DNA of 64,000 nt from an uncultured Tidjanibacter sp. (GTDB lineage: Bacteria > Bacteroidota > Bacteroidia > Bacteroidales > Rikenellaceae), in contig CANTVF010000002.1 in NCBI GenBank assembly GCA_947852905.1, positions 1 to 64,000 on the forward strand, given 5' to 3'. Positions 46,010 to 54,922 of this stretch are shown here, piece by piece; the stretch's first letter is position 1, and each line of letters opens with the position of its first letter. The position numbers were made by a program, and so were the translations under genes. A model generated the notes under the pieces. It was not told the origin of the DNA, did no database searches, and saw only the letters and a program-made list of their open reading frames with translations.

Positions 46010-48160
46010 CTATCCTATCTCTACGAGTACGGCATTCTCGGCTACGGTATCGCCTACATTGACCTTTATGCTGCGGACAGTACCTTCGAAATCCGAGGAG
46101 ATGCTGTTCTCCATCTTCATGGCCTCCAATACCACTACATCCTGTCCGACGGACACTTTGTCGCCTACCTTGACCATTATATCCATAACCCTACCGGGAA
46201 GCGGTGCCAAGACGCCGTTCACCGGACCAGCCTGCTGTTCCGCAACCGGTGCCGACGGAGCTGCAGGGATCGTCTGTGCAACGGGCGACTGCGCACCGGA
46301 GACCCGACTTCCGTTATCCACCTCGATGAGCGGAGCGCTTTCAGCCACCGTATCTCCCTCGGCTACGAATACCCGTCTTACACGACCGGCCACATCGCTC
46401 GGAATGCTGTTCTCCATCTTCATGGCCTCTATGACGACAACCTCCTGTCCTTTGGCTATCGTATCGCCCTCCTTGACCATAAGTTTGAACACACGCCCCG
46501 GAAGCGGAGACGCTATGACAATGCCGCTCGGAGCCTCTGCCGGAACTTCCGTTTTGACAGCCGACTTGGTCTCCTCCTTCGGCTTGTCGGCCTCCCAGCG
46601 AGCTTTTTTCGTCTTGGTAAGATAATCCTTAGCCACCATCGGGAACAGTTCGAGCAACAGCACCTCTTTTTCGTTCTCTGCAAGGCGCACACCGCCGTAT
46701 TCCTCAAGTATGGGATTGGGCTGCATTTTGTACTTGGAAGTATCGTAAGGCACCTCCTCGCGCGTTCCTGCTATCTTGAGACGGAACTCCGGATCGACAG
46801 GCACAGGAGTCTTGCCGTATTCGCCCTTCACGAGGCTCACGAACTGGTTGGATACCGTCGTATATTTCGGTTTCCCCTTCTTCATATCCAGCGCGCAGTT
46901 CACCGCCTGAGCGCCTACGATCTGACTCGTAGGAGTAACCAACGGAGGCAGACCTGCCGCCAGACGCACTTCCGGAATCAGTTCCATAGCCTTTTCGAGC
47001 AGATCTTCGCTCTTGAACTGCTTGAGCTGTGCGACCATGTTGGTATACATACCGCCCGGGATCTCCGCCCTCTTGACGAGTTCGTTCGGCTTCGGAAAAC
47101 CGAAATAAGCCTCTATGGCATGGCATGCGGCGATAAGTTCCTCTTCGTTATTGGCTTCGGCCGCACGTATGGCCTTGTCGAACTGGGCGTCGATATCGGC
47201 CGGAAGCTGATCCTTCAACGGATCGAACGGCTTCGGGAACGCCTTCACAGCATCGAAATCGGCCAGTTCCTGACGAATGGCATACAGTTCCTTGTTGATC
47301 TTGCCTATGGCTTCGAAATCCAAATCGAGTTCTATGCCCATCTTCTTGCAGAAGACATATACCAGTTCGATAGCCGGAGCCGCAGGGCCTCCAGCGAAAT
47401 TCCATATGTTGGTGTCCACTATATCTGCACCGGCCACTATGGCCGCGATAACGGAAGCCAGACCGTAACCCGGCGTACAATGAGTATGGAAATCTATCGG
47501 CACATTGATACCTTCGCTTTTCATCTTGCGGATCAGACCGGCAACCCTCTTGGGCGGAATAAGACCGCTCATGTCCTTAATGGTTATCATATCGGCACCG
47601 AGAGCCACCATCTGGCGAGCTTTATCCACAAAATATTCGTCCGTAAATACCGGTTTCGGATTCTTCTTGCCACGCAGACGGTCCATAAGGCTTAACGGAG
47701 GATACTTGGGATCCACCGTATAACATACCGCACAATCGGCTATACCTCCGTACTGCTTTACATATTTGATAGTGGACTTGACATTGTCAACATCGTTCAG
47801 AGCGTCGAATATACGCATTATATCGAGGCCGGACTCTATCGCATTGCGGCAGAATCCGTCTATAATCTCGTCGGTATAAGGCGCATATCCGAACAGGTTG
47901 CGGCCGCGCGAAAGAGCCGTCAGTTTGGAAACGTCACCTACGGCCGCCTTGATCTTTTCAAGACGCGTCCACGGATTTTCGCCGAGATAACGCATAACGG
48001 AATCCGGTACAGCGCCGCCCCACACTTCCATTGCATAAAATTTCGCGTCTTTGTAGTATGGCAGCACACGATCGATCTGAGACTGGTTCATGCGCGTTGC
48101 GAAAGCGGATTGCTGCCCGTCACGTAGGGTCAGGTCCCTGATCTTTAATTTCCTTGTCAT
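46010..48160 (-). CDS. Biotin-dependent carboxyltransferase, OadA/PycB-like, with two biotinyl domains
   Basis: Combines an HMGL-like carboxyltransferase domain (about residues 1-300; RDGQQSAFATR near 14, FDALNDVDN near 118) with the PYC_OADA conserved domain (about 300-470). After a linker come two tandem biotinyl domains, with EAMKMEN biotinylation motifs at K581 and K682. These enzymes move CO2 between oxaloacetate/pyruvate and biotin, as pyruvate carboxylase subunit B or as the alpha subunit of oxaloacetate decarboxylase. No carboxylase ATP-grasp or membrane subunit gene is adjacent, so the partner is elsewhere. 716 residues is about 100 more than the usual single-biotinyl form. The minus-strand −7 box is at 48227-48234. 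Confidence 0.92.
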   Translation of the reverse strand: MTRKLKIRDLTLRDGQQSAFATRMNQSQIDRVLPYYKDAKFYAMEVWGGAVPDSVMRYLGENPWTRLEKIKAAVGDVSKLTALSRGRNLFGYAPYTDEIIDGFCRNAIESGLDIMRIFDALNDVDNVKSTIKYVKQYGGIADCAVCYTVDPKYPPLSLMDRLRGKKNPKPVFTDEYFVDKARQMVALGADMITIKDMSGLIPPKRVAGLIRKMKSEGINVPIDFHTHCTPGYGLASVIAAIVAGADIVDTNIWNFAGGPAAPAIELVYVFCKKMGIELDLDFEAIGKINKELYAIRQELADFDAVKAFPKPFDPLKDQLPADIDAQFDKAIRAAEANNEEELIAACHAIEAYFGFPKPNELVKRAEIPGGMYTNMVAQLKQFKSEDLLEKAMELIPEVRLAAGLPPLVTPTSQIVGAQAVNCALDMKKGKPKYTTVSNQFVSLVKGEYGKTPVPVDPEFRLKIAGTREEVPYDTSKYKMQPNPILEEYGGVRLAENEKEVLLLELFPMVAKDYLTKTKKARWEADKPKEETKSAVKTEVPAEAPSGIVIASPLPGRVFKLMVKEGDTIAKGQEVVVIEAMKMENSIPSDVAGRVRRVFVAEGDTVAESAPLIEVDNGSRVSGAQSPVAQTIPAAPSAPVAEQQAGPVNGVLAPLPGRVMDIMVKVGDKVSVGQDVVVLEAMKMENSISSDFEGTVRSIKVNVGDTVAENAVLVEIG

Positions 48161-48226
48161 AATTAAGCAATATTTAGAAGTTTACGAATCGGCGGGCTGT
48201 AACACCTGCTTATGTTATTCGACTAA

Positions 48227-48234
48227 CAAATATA
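48227..48234 (-). promoter_or_regulatory. −7 promoter element for the carboxylase gene
   Basis: TATATTTG on the minus strand, about 67 nt before the start codon. Confidence 0.5.
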
Positions 48235-48656
48235 ATCCATTTTCCGAAATATTATCCATAAAGCCCCGGAAAATTGCCCGTTACATAAAATTATTTCAGC
48301 CGTTCGGCGACAGCCCGCATCGAACCGACCGCCCCCAACCGGAGGACATTCCCGACACGCCCCGCCGCGGATCATGCAAAATACTGGAAAACATAAAATT
48401 ATTTTCAGCATCTTACGACATGTTCCTCCCTACCGACGATACGCATACCGACCACACCATGCGAATCACGAAAACCGCGTCAAAAGCATTACAAACCGTG
48501 TTTTCGCTATGAGATCACAAAACATATACCACAGCAATATTAATAAATTATTTTAATATATACAGGGTATTTACTAAATTGCGCACATTTAAAAGCCGAA
48601 TAGAATGCCAATTACTAAAAAACATTAAAAACAAAGAGATTTATTTTGCGATGATA
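48235..48656. other. About 420-bp gap, AT-rich toward its end
   Basis: No gene recognised. From about 48520 to 48690 the DNA is markedly AT-rich, leading into a strong plus-strand promoter. Confidence 0.45.
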
Positions 48657-48688
48657 TTTGGAATTAATAAATTTTCTGTTTAGTTTTG
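48657..48688 (+). promoter_or_regulatory. Promoter with a leader hairpin, driving a small frame
   Basis: TTTG (48657-48660), 20 nt, TAGTTTTG (48681-48688), the same boxes and spacing as before the lipoprotein at 17794. An 8-bp hairpin (about 48701-48721) lies just downstream in the leader. Confidence 0.75.
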
Positions 48689-48743
48689 TTACGATGTTTT
48701 TTCGGAAGAAGATCTTCCGAACCTCATTAACCTAACTAACCTA

Positions 48744-48890
48744 ATGAAATGGGGCAGACGTGAGTCTTCCCTATTTTTTTCCTCTACGCTCTCCTCCGGC
48801 AGTTTCAAACGGCTGCCGGAGGAGGTGCCGGAGCTTCCTTCAATCTTCCCGGGAAACGGCATACCTCCACACACCATACGCCGGTCGTAA
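48744..48890 (+). CDS. Small frame of 48 codons behind a strong promoter
   Basis: The ATG follows an AACCTAACTAACCTA leader like those ahead of surface-lipoprotein starts in this window. The product is 48 residues, Ser/Pro-rich (MKWGRRESSL...), with no known family. It may be a real small protein or the leftover 5′ end of a deleted gene. It contains an internal hairpin (about 48788-48818). It is convergent with the terminase gene. Confidence 0.4.
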   Translation: MKWGRRESSLFFSSTLSSGSFKRLPEEVPELPSIFPGNGIPPHTIRRS

Positions 48891-48947
48891 AGCAAAAGGG
48901 ACATTGCCATGACTGTATCCTGACAATGCCACCTCTTTCATTCACAA

Positions 48948-50393
48948 TCACCGCGCAAAACTCAGCGCTCGGATTTTCTTTTGCAGCAACGAGAACACCT
49001 CACGTTCCACGATTCCGGTGAGAACGTCCGGAGCGTCGTGCCAGCGGTTGGTTCTGAAAACACGCCGATAGGTAATCAGATGATGCGCGAACTCCGGCCA
49101 GCGCCGTTTCCAATCCTCCGGCATGGCCACATTGCGCAATACGGCCGACGAATTGGACAGTATCCGCGCCTCCTTGTTCGCACTCTGACAAAACCACCCG
49201 ACCGGCAACGCAGGGCATGCGCGCGACAAGGCCCGCGCGAATCCGCGACCTCCATTGTTGCTTTCCACCAGTACGTCGCAACTGCCAGCCCCCTGCAGCA
49301 TCTGTGCAACGAGCTGTTCGGTAATCTCCATTCCCTCACGCGAATAGACCGTATCGGTCACGTATATGCGTCCCGCCGAATCGACGGCATAACATACCGA
49401 ACACAGATAATCGTCGCCCGTATCGGCCGTATCGGTGTAATTGCCGCAACGCACGATATCTTTCGGAAGAACATCGTAAGTAGCGAAACGGTCGCCGTAC
49501 AATAGTCCGCATGCGGCGGAAGGACGCCCCTGATACATACACTCGAAACGCAACGGGTCGAGGCTGCGCTTCTCTTCGAGCAAAGAGGCGCTGTGGCGCT
49601 GCGGCCACAAAGGTTCGCCTTCGAGACGCGGATCTATCTCCGTGGCGGGCGACCGTTTCACCGCCTCGAAATTGAGCGACAGCCACCCCTCCTCCACCGG
49701 CCGCTCCAACTGCTCCCACCTCTCCAACCGTACATACCCCTCGCGTTTCATGAGCGTACCAATGAGATCCTCCTCATGCCAACGGGTGAATACTATCAGT
49801 TCGCGCGAGGCATTGTGCATGCGCGTCCGCACCACCGACGTATACCACTCCCAGCAATTCTCCCTTATGACCGGAGAATTGGCCTCCATGGCATCCTTGT
49901 AAAGGTCGTCGAGTATGAACACATCCACGCGGTTACCGGTCAGCGAGCCGCCTCGTCCGACCGACATCAATTCGCCGGCATGTCCTACGACCTCGACCCT
50001 GTCGGCCGTCCGGACGTAGTCCGAACGGGCTCCGGCACGTTTTATCGACGTCTCCGGAAAACGGACACAATATTCCGGAGAATCCATTATACGCTGCACA
50101 CGTTTATTGAAACGGTTGGCGAGCGATGCGCTGTAGGAGGCCACCGCGATACGCAGATCGGGATCGCGGCCCAACATATATGCCGGCAGCAGCGTAGAGG
50201 CGCCGAGCGACTTGCCGTGTTGCGGCGGCACGGTAACTATCAGACGCCGGATGCGCCCGTCGGCGAAAGCCTCCAATACACGGTAATAAGCCGCATGAAA
50301 TCTCCCGATGTCCAGTTCCGGAAATACAGCGGCCGCAAAACCGGTAAAATCCCCACCGCCGTCACCACCGCACAAACAGTCCGATTCATTCAT
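48948..50393 (-). CDS. Phage terminase large subunit
   Basis: ATP-dependent DNA-packaging motor with nuclease domain. From the ATG at 50393: Walker A VPPQHGKS (about 55-62) and Walker B VFILDDLYKD (about 155-164) in the ATPase part, with FTRWHEEDLIGTL as the coupling segment. A RNase-H-like nuclease follows with AVDSAGRIYVTD and VESNNGGRGFARAL. The 481-residue length is family-like and all key motifs look intact. No portal, capsid or small-terminase gene is adjacent, so it is an orphan here. A longer in-frame start (50573) adds an implausible extension. Confidence 0.92.
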   Translation of the reverse strand: MNESDCLCGGDGGGDFTGFAAAVFPELDIGRFHAAYYRVLEAFADGRIRRLIVTVPPQHGKSLGASTLLPAYMLGRDPDLRIAVASYSASLANRFNKRVQRIMDSPEYCVRFPETSIKRAGARSDYVRTADRVEVVGHAGELMSVGRGGSLTGNRVDVFILDDLYKDAMEANSPVIRENCWEWYTSVVRTRMHNASRELIVFTRWHEEDLIGTLMKREGYVRLERWEQLERPVEEGWLSLNFEAVKRSPATEIDPRLEGEPLWPQRHSASLLEEKRSLDPLRFECMYQGRPSAACGLLYGDRFATYDVLPKDIVRCGNYTDTADTGDDYLCSVCYAVDSAGRIYVTDTVYSREGMEITEQLVAQMLQGAGSCDVLVESNNGGRGFARALSRACPALPVGWFCQSANKEARILSNSSAVLRNVAMPEDWKRRWPEFAHHLITYRRVFRTNRWHDAPDVLTGIVEREVFSLLQKKIRALSFAR

Positions 50394-50580
50394 AATCTCT
50401 TCTTCATTGCACACGATAAATTCTCCTTTCAACAATATTCCATACGCAACCCGAATACGCACCAACAAAGGCAGCGCGGGGCATGACACCCCGCGCAACC
50501 GACTATCAAAATTTTCTGTCCGACAAACGGATGCTACGCCACCGGCATGCCGGCTCCGCATGACACCGGACATGCCTTGC

Positions 50581-50958
50581 CTATACGACCTCCGGAATAA
50601 ACCGGCGCAACTCGCCGAAACTGAAATCGTTCAGAGTTTCGCCTGCCTCAGGCAATACGGTGGTAAACTCCCACCACACCGGCACCATGTCCGAAATGCG
50701 TTCGCATACGCCCTCAGGCGTTCTAACCGCTTCACGATAAACTATGGCCGAAACGGTCAGCGTGGAGTAAAATTCGGGGGTATCCACACTGACGCTGCCG
50801 CTGAAAAATCCGCTCTCCCCGACAGCCTCCACCAATCTGGAGGCTACCGCCATATAGGTCTGTACGTCTATCTCCACGTACCGAGCGTCATCGCTTTCAA
50901 AAATAACATCATCACCACCGGAAACGGTTTCCACAAAATCGAAATCAAATTCTTTCAT
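50581..50958 (-). CDS. Hypothetical protein upstream of the terminase
   Basis: 125 residues, acidic, with a mixed alpha/beta pattern and no recognised domain (MKEFDFDFVETVSGGDD start; WWEFTTVLPEAGETLNDFSF near the end). It is on the same strand as the terminase, about 190 nt upstream of its chosen start, and could be transcribed with it. It might be a small phage protein. A minus-strand TATATTTG box at 51170-51177 would serve it, back-to-back with the repressor's promoter. Confidence 0.65.
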   Translation of the reverse strand: MKEFDFDFVETVSGGDDVIFESDDARYVEIDVQTYMAVASRLVEAVGESGFFSGSVSVDTPEFYSTLTVSAIVYREAVRTPEGVCERISDMVPVWWEFTTVLPEAGETLNDFSFGELRRFIPEVV

Positions 50959-51132
50959 ATCTTATCTCTACCTTAAAAAGTACATCCTTATATTTTTCCA
51001 TGCCGTAATCCGATCCCGTCCGCATTGCCGAAAGCCGTTTTCCGCATGTGCGCGCAACATGCGGAAAAAGACCGGAACCCACAGATATACAACTCCCGAC
51101 ACACCGCCAGCTAAACCCGAATACAAGACGAA

Positions 51133-51164
51133 TTTGGATTATAAAATTAAAATGTTTACTTTTG
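51133..51164 (+). promoter_or_regulatory. Promoter of the S24 repressor
   Basis: TTTG (51133-51136), 20 nt, TACTTTTG (51157-51164). Perfect consensus, about 60 nt before the repressor start. Confidence 0.8.
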
Positions 51165-51169
51165 CAATA

Positions 51170-51177
51170 CAAATATA
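51170..51177 (-). promoter_or_regulatory. Divergent −7 element for the hypothetical/terminase side
   Basis: TATATTTG on the minus strand, six bases from the plus-strand −7 box and directly beside the inverted repeat at 51179, so one repressor could control both directions. Confidence 0.5.
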
Positions 51178-51178
51178 C

Positions 51179-51193
51179 GTTCATTTTTTGAAC
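51179..51193. promoter_or_regulatory. Operator-like inverted repeat between divergent promoters
   Basis: GTTCA, 5 T bases, TGAAC, a perfect palindrome at the expected transcript start of the repressor and the −7/−33 gap of the opposite promoter. It is a good candidate binding site for the S24 repressor itself. Confidence 0.6.
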
Positions 51194-51225
51194 TTGGCAA
51201 CAATAAACCGGAAAAATTACGCCGT

Positions 51226-51918
51226 ATGAACAACAATGTCCTTATCGGTAAGCGCGTCAAGGAAATACGCAAGGAACTACAAATGAAGCAGGAGCAAATG
51301 TCTGCCGTCCTCGGAATAGGCAAAAGTGCGCTTTCCATGATCGAAACGGGCAGAGCCGCCCTATCGGAACGCAACAAGAACATAATGGTTCAGGAATTGA
51401 ATGTAAATCCGGAATGGATCGAAAGCGGCAACGGCGCAATGTTCAACTGTCCGAAAGAAGAGTTCATACCCTTCACACGCCGCACCGACCGCACCATTCC
51501 GCTCCAAAGCGTACCGTTGTACAATATAGAAGGCACGGCAGGGCTCGTACCTCTTTTCACCGGACAAAATCCCGTTAAACCCATAGACTATATACACATT
51601 CCCAACCTGCCGAAATGCGACGGGGCGATATACATAGTCGGCGACAGCATGTACCCGCTGCTCAAAAGCGGCGATATAGTGCTGTACAAACAGATGAACA
51701 GCATCGAGGATATATTCTGGGGCGACATGTACCTGCTCTCGATAGACATAGACGGCGAAGAGTACATAACGGTCAAATACATACAGAAGTCCGACCGCCC
51801 GGACTGCATAAAACTCGTCAGCCAGAACCCTCACCACGCCGACAAGGATATAAGCATAGACCGCGTCAAGGCTCTGGCATTCATCAAGGCGAGCATCCGC
51901 ATGAACTCGATAAAATGA
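51226..51918 (+). CDS. XRE-HTH / S24 repressor, catalytically intact
   Basis: 230-residue LexA/CI-type repressor. The N-terminal XRE helix-turn-helix covers about residues 6-65 (RKELQMKQEQMSAVLGIGKSALSMIE). The S24 domain (about 115-225) has the nucleophile S141 in VGDSMYPLLKSGDIVLY and K184 in ITVKYI, so RecA-stimulated self-cleavage is possible. It is transcribed divergently from the terminase side. It is likely a phage repressor that governs that side through the inverted repeat at 51179. Confidence 0.92.
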   Translation: MNNNVLIGKRVKEIRKELQMKQEQMSAVLGIGKSALSMIETGRAALSERNKNIMVQELNVNPEWIESGNGAMFNCPKEEFIPFTRRTDRTIPLQSVPLYNIEGTAGLVPLFTGQNPVKPIDYIHIPNLPKCDGAIYIVGDSMYPLLKSGDIVLYKQMNSIEDIFWGDMYLLSIDIDGEEYITVKYIQKSDRPDCIKLVSQNPHHADKDISIDRVKALAFIKASIRMNSIK

Positions 51919-52490
51919 TTCCGCACCCATACGCCGACGGTATTCTTCATTTCTGTCCCTACTTCCGTTTCCGACGACCGTTATCGGAGACTATGGCGAC
52001 AGCCGTCATCCATACGCACTCTATGCCGGCGACCCTAACCCGGCAACATGGCTGTAGACCGATGCACGCACAGCGCCACTTACCGCATAAGCGCACACAC
52101 AGACCTCATCGGAAACCCGTCGCAATGTCATAACGTATTTCCGAAGCGACCGTTCGCATCCATTCGTATGCTCAGGCTGCACGGGGATAACTACGACAGG
52201 CTGCGGCCTTTTTTCGCACCAGCCGGGAAACCACACAACCGGGGCATAATCGGTAAAGAGAATATGACATGCAGACGCATAGCGCCATTTACCTCGATAC
52301 CCACAATCGCCATTCACCCGACCGGGCACGCCCATACCGCAAAAAGCCGGAGCATGCTGTCGCGTTCCGAACGGTCGCATAATTCCTACATTTCTCAACG
52401 TCTCTAAGTCCGCCCGAAAAGTCAGGAAAGGCTTAAATCCGAAATCGCAATCGTAACCAGAATAGGCCACAGCGATACTAACGATAAAAA
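51919..52490. other. About 570-bp gap after the repressor, no gene seen
   Basis: No credible frame. Only the minus-strand terminator at its right end stands out. Confidence 0.4.
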
Positions 52491-52521
52491 ACACCCCGGA
52501 GAGATTCACGCCTCTCCGGGG
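52485..52521 (-). terminator. Terminator after the fimbrillin-like gene
   Basis: Perfect 10-bp GC-rich stem (52494-52503 with 52512-52521); on the minus strand it is followed by TGTTTTTTATCG. It is about 43 nt past the stop. Confidence 0.88.
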
Positions 52522-52564
52522 CATTCCCCAATTACTAACCTAAAAAAGCACCAAACCAACTTAT

Positions 52565-54256
52565 TTAAAAGGCCAATACGCAACGCACGTAGTTGGCGCC
52601 TTTTTTACTATACAACGCATTGTTTATTATCTCTTCGCTATAAAAGTAGAAACAACGCGCATTATCGGCAGATACCTGCGAAGACGACCAATATCCGTCC
52701 CAGATATTAAACAACGTCTTCTCATCATCCGGGATTTTACTCAGAGATGCATTCAGAGACGCAAACAATCCGGTACGCCCAATCCAGCGGAAATCGCCAT
52801 CGCCTATACTTTCGAAACCGTCGCCCGTATCGAGCGTCACGTTTCCCAATCCCCTGAATATGTCGTGCCACTGACCGACAGACGGCATATACCATGTGGT
52901 CGTATTCACGCTCGAGCCGGACACGTTGACCTCATTGCCGAAATCGAAAGCCGCCTGAAAAGCCGGATACAACCCCGTCGCGACATCGTTCTCGCGACGA
53001 ATGCGTATCACTTCACTATAAAAATAACCGTCTATATCGGCATCGCAAAGCTCATAACATTTAATATAATCCGTATCGAATATATATGGCAAAACCATCC
53101 CCGGGAAAGCCGGATCCTCCTCGCCTTCATCACGCGTCCAGTCGTCCTGCGATTTACAATACCAAAACAGCAATTCCGGATCGGCGACTTTCGCAGCCAC
53201 GACCAACGCGTGCACCTCTCCGAGAAATTCCTTTTCGGCCAGCGATATACGGTCGATATCGGTCTGGAATACCACTCCGGCCACTCCCGGCATAGCTCCG
53301 CCGTCAGGCAATTCCGCAGCGACCTCGACCGGCAGAATCGAGCCGTCGCAATAGAACAGGTCTCCGATCCGTATGTCGCGCGTACCGCCGTCTTGACGTC
53401 CGCCGCCTATGACGGTATTGGCAACCGTTCCGCGTTTTCCGGAAAGCGGTATGGAAAATTCATGCGTCTCCCCTCCGGCAGTATAACTTACGTCAATGGA
53501 AGCCACCGACGCAGGATTATAAATGAAACACGGCATCCCGTTAAAAGTACCCGGCGTCACAGCGCCGGAATTCATAGTATATGCGAAACCGCTCACATCA
53601 GAAGGAGCGCTGTACCTGAATCCGTCGGAAGTGGTATATCTGGTACCGCCCGGCAATTCCCACACCGCCAATGCAAGTATGTGTTCCATATCGGCCGTCA
53701 GATTCAGGACTCCCTCCGCTTCTTCGGATACAGTCGCGGTAGCTATCATCATATCGGCGGCCACTACGGAACCGGCAAAATCGCTCTGATCCGACGAAGG
53801 TTGCCAAACGTCAGTCAGCGGAGCGAAAAATCCGTCGGCATCGGCAGCCGTCGCATCGACCTTGTCGACCACGACCGCATCCTCCTGATAAGGCATATAT
53901 ACATGACAAACCATACCTTCTTCCCATACGATCTCGTCTCCGTTCCATTTAGATCCGTCATACGTAAGCGGCATGTTCGGTTCCACGACACTGCCGTCTT
54001 TCACAATAAACATCCCGGCCTTGTCGCCATCTACAAAACTTTTCCTCAGAAAAACAGGAGTCCCACTACCCTCGGCATAAACAAATCCACCGTCGGTAAA
54101 ATCGCCGACGATTTTCACCGGTACAACCTCTTCGGCAGGAGGCACCTTATCCGGTTTCTTATCGGGATCGGGATCAGGAGTCACAGGTTTAGGATCGTCG
54201 CCGCACCCGACTAAAGCCGCCATTGCCAAACACGCGAAAAACAACATCTTTTTCAT
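52565..54256 (-). CDS. Fimbrillin-like surface lipoprotein, 563 aa
   Basis: Signal peptide and lipobox LVGC (Cys at about residue 18 from the ATG at 54256), then a repeat-rich Pro/Asp/Lys linker (PDPDPDKKPDK). The N-terminal part (about 45-300) has fimbrillin-like features (PLTYDGSKWNGDEIVWEEG; YTMNSGAVTP). The C-terminal ~150 residues (TWYMPSVGQWHDIFRG … WSSSQ … YVRCVLAF) look like the DUF1566/Lcl-type ends common on Bacteroidota surface proteins. No pilus partners are adjacent. Likely an adhesive or accessory pilus protein. Confidence 0.75.
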   Translation of the reverse strand: MKKMLFFACLAMAALVGCGDDPKPVTPDPDPDKKPDKVPPAEEVVPVKIVGDFTDGGFVYAEGSGTPVFLRKSFVDGDKAGMFIVKDGSVVEPNMPLTYDGSKWNGDEIVWEEGMVCHVYMPYQEDAVVVDKVDATAADADGFFAPLTDVWQPSSDQSDFAGSVVAADMMIATATVSEEAEGVLNLTADMEHILALAVWELPGGTRYTTSDGFRYSAPSDVSGFAYTMNSGAVTPGTFNGMPCFIYNPASVASIDVSYTAGGETHEFSIPLSGKRGTVANTVIGGGRQDGGTRDIRIGDLFYCDGSILPVEVAAELPDGGAMPGVAGVVFQTDIDRISLAEKEFLGEVHALVVAAKVADPELLFWYCKSQDDWTRDEGEEDPAFPGMVLPYIFDTDYIKCYELCDADIDGYFYSEVIRIRRENDVATGLYPAFQAAFDFGNEVNVSGSSVNTTTWYMPSVGQWHDIFRGLGNVTLDTGDGFESIGDGDFRWIGRTGLFASLNASLSKIPDDEKTLFNIWDGYWSSSQVSADNARCFYFYSEEIINNALYSKKGANYVRCVLAF

Positions 54257-54801
54257 AAGCCACAAAATTTAATTGGTTGAACATGTATTAAAAAACTTAT
54301 AGCCAATCATTCTATTCATACAAAGCGACTTTTACCCTATGCCCAGTCTTTCCGGACACTATACGAAACAAATCGAAATTCGAATCGCCATGTCATAAGG
54401 ACAAATATTCTCCGAGACCTTTTTTACCAAGATTCTCATCAACGAAAATCACAGAGCGATTTCCCTCAACATGAAAACACGCGAATGCATATTCTATCAA
54501 TCCATACAATCAAATTCACAACAATCTAAAACAGCCCGATCCCACACAGGACACAATCAAAACGTGTCGCCGTCAGCATCGATACATATATAACAAATAT
54601 AGCCAACAATACATAAAAATTTATCCAATATGAATATCCTTGAAGAATAATCAACCGTAAATCTCTATCCAGACACCAACTGTATGACAACTATATTACC
54701 ACATAAATACCCACCCACCACACCGCTGTAATACCCATAAACATCCGGCATCCCCAAGCAACTACACGCACCCTGCCGCGCAACATCACAGCTATAAATA
54801 C
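54257..54801. other. About 545-bp AT-rich gap, no gene seen
   Basis: Upstream region of the fimbrillin-like gene. AT-rich, without a reading frame that resembles a protein. It probably contains that gene's promoter but I found no perfect two-box match. Confidence 0.4.
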
Positions 54802-54836
54802 AAAAAAGCCGGCCGGAGAATCGATCTCCGGCCGGC
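54802..54836 (-). terminator. Terminator after dnaK
   Basis: Perfect 12-bp GC-rich stem (54808-54819 with 54825-54836), with six Ts following on the minus strand. It lies 87 nt past the dnaK stop. Confidence 0.9.
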
Positions 54837-54922
54837 TCGGTCTAATCTTAATCTATCTAACTAAAGCGGTTTATCGCTACCTCCGAAAAGGCAACCGAAA
54901 ACCGTCGGTAATAATACCCGCT

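Noticed and set aside
54266-54801. AT-rich stretch considered as a phase-variable promoter or origin
   Set aside because: No inverted-repeat pair, DnaA-box cluster or recombinase was found; it appears to be an ordinary AT-rich leader region.
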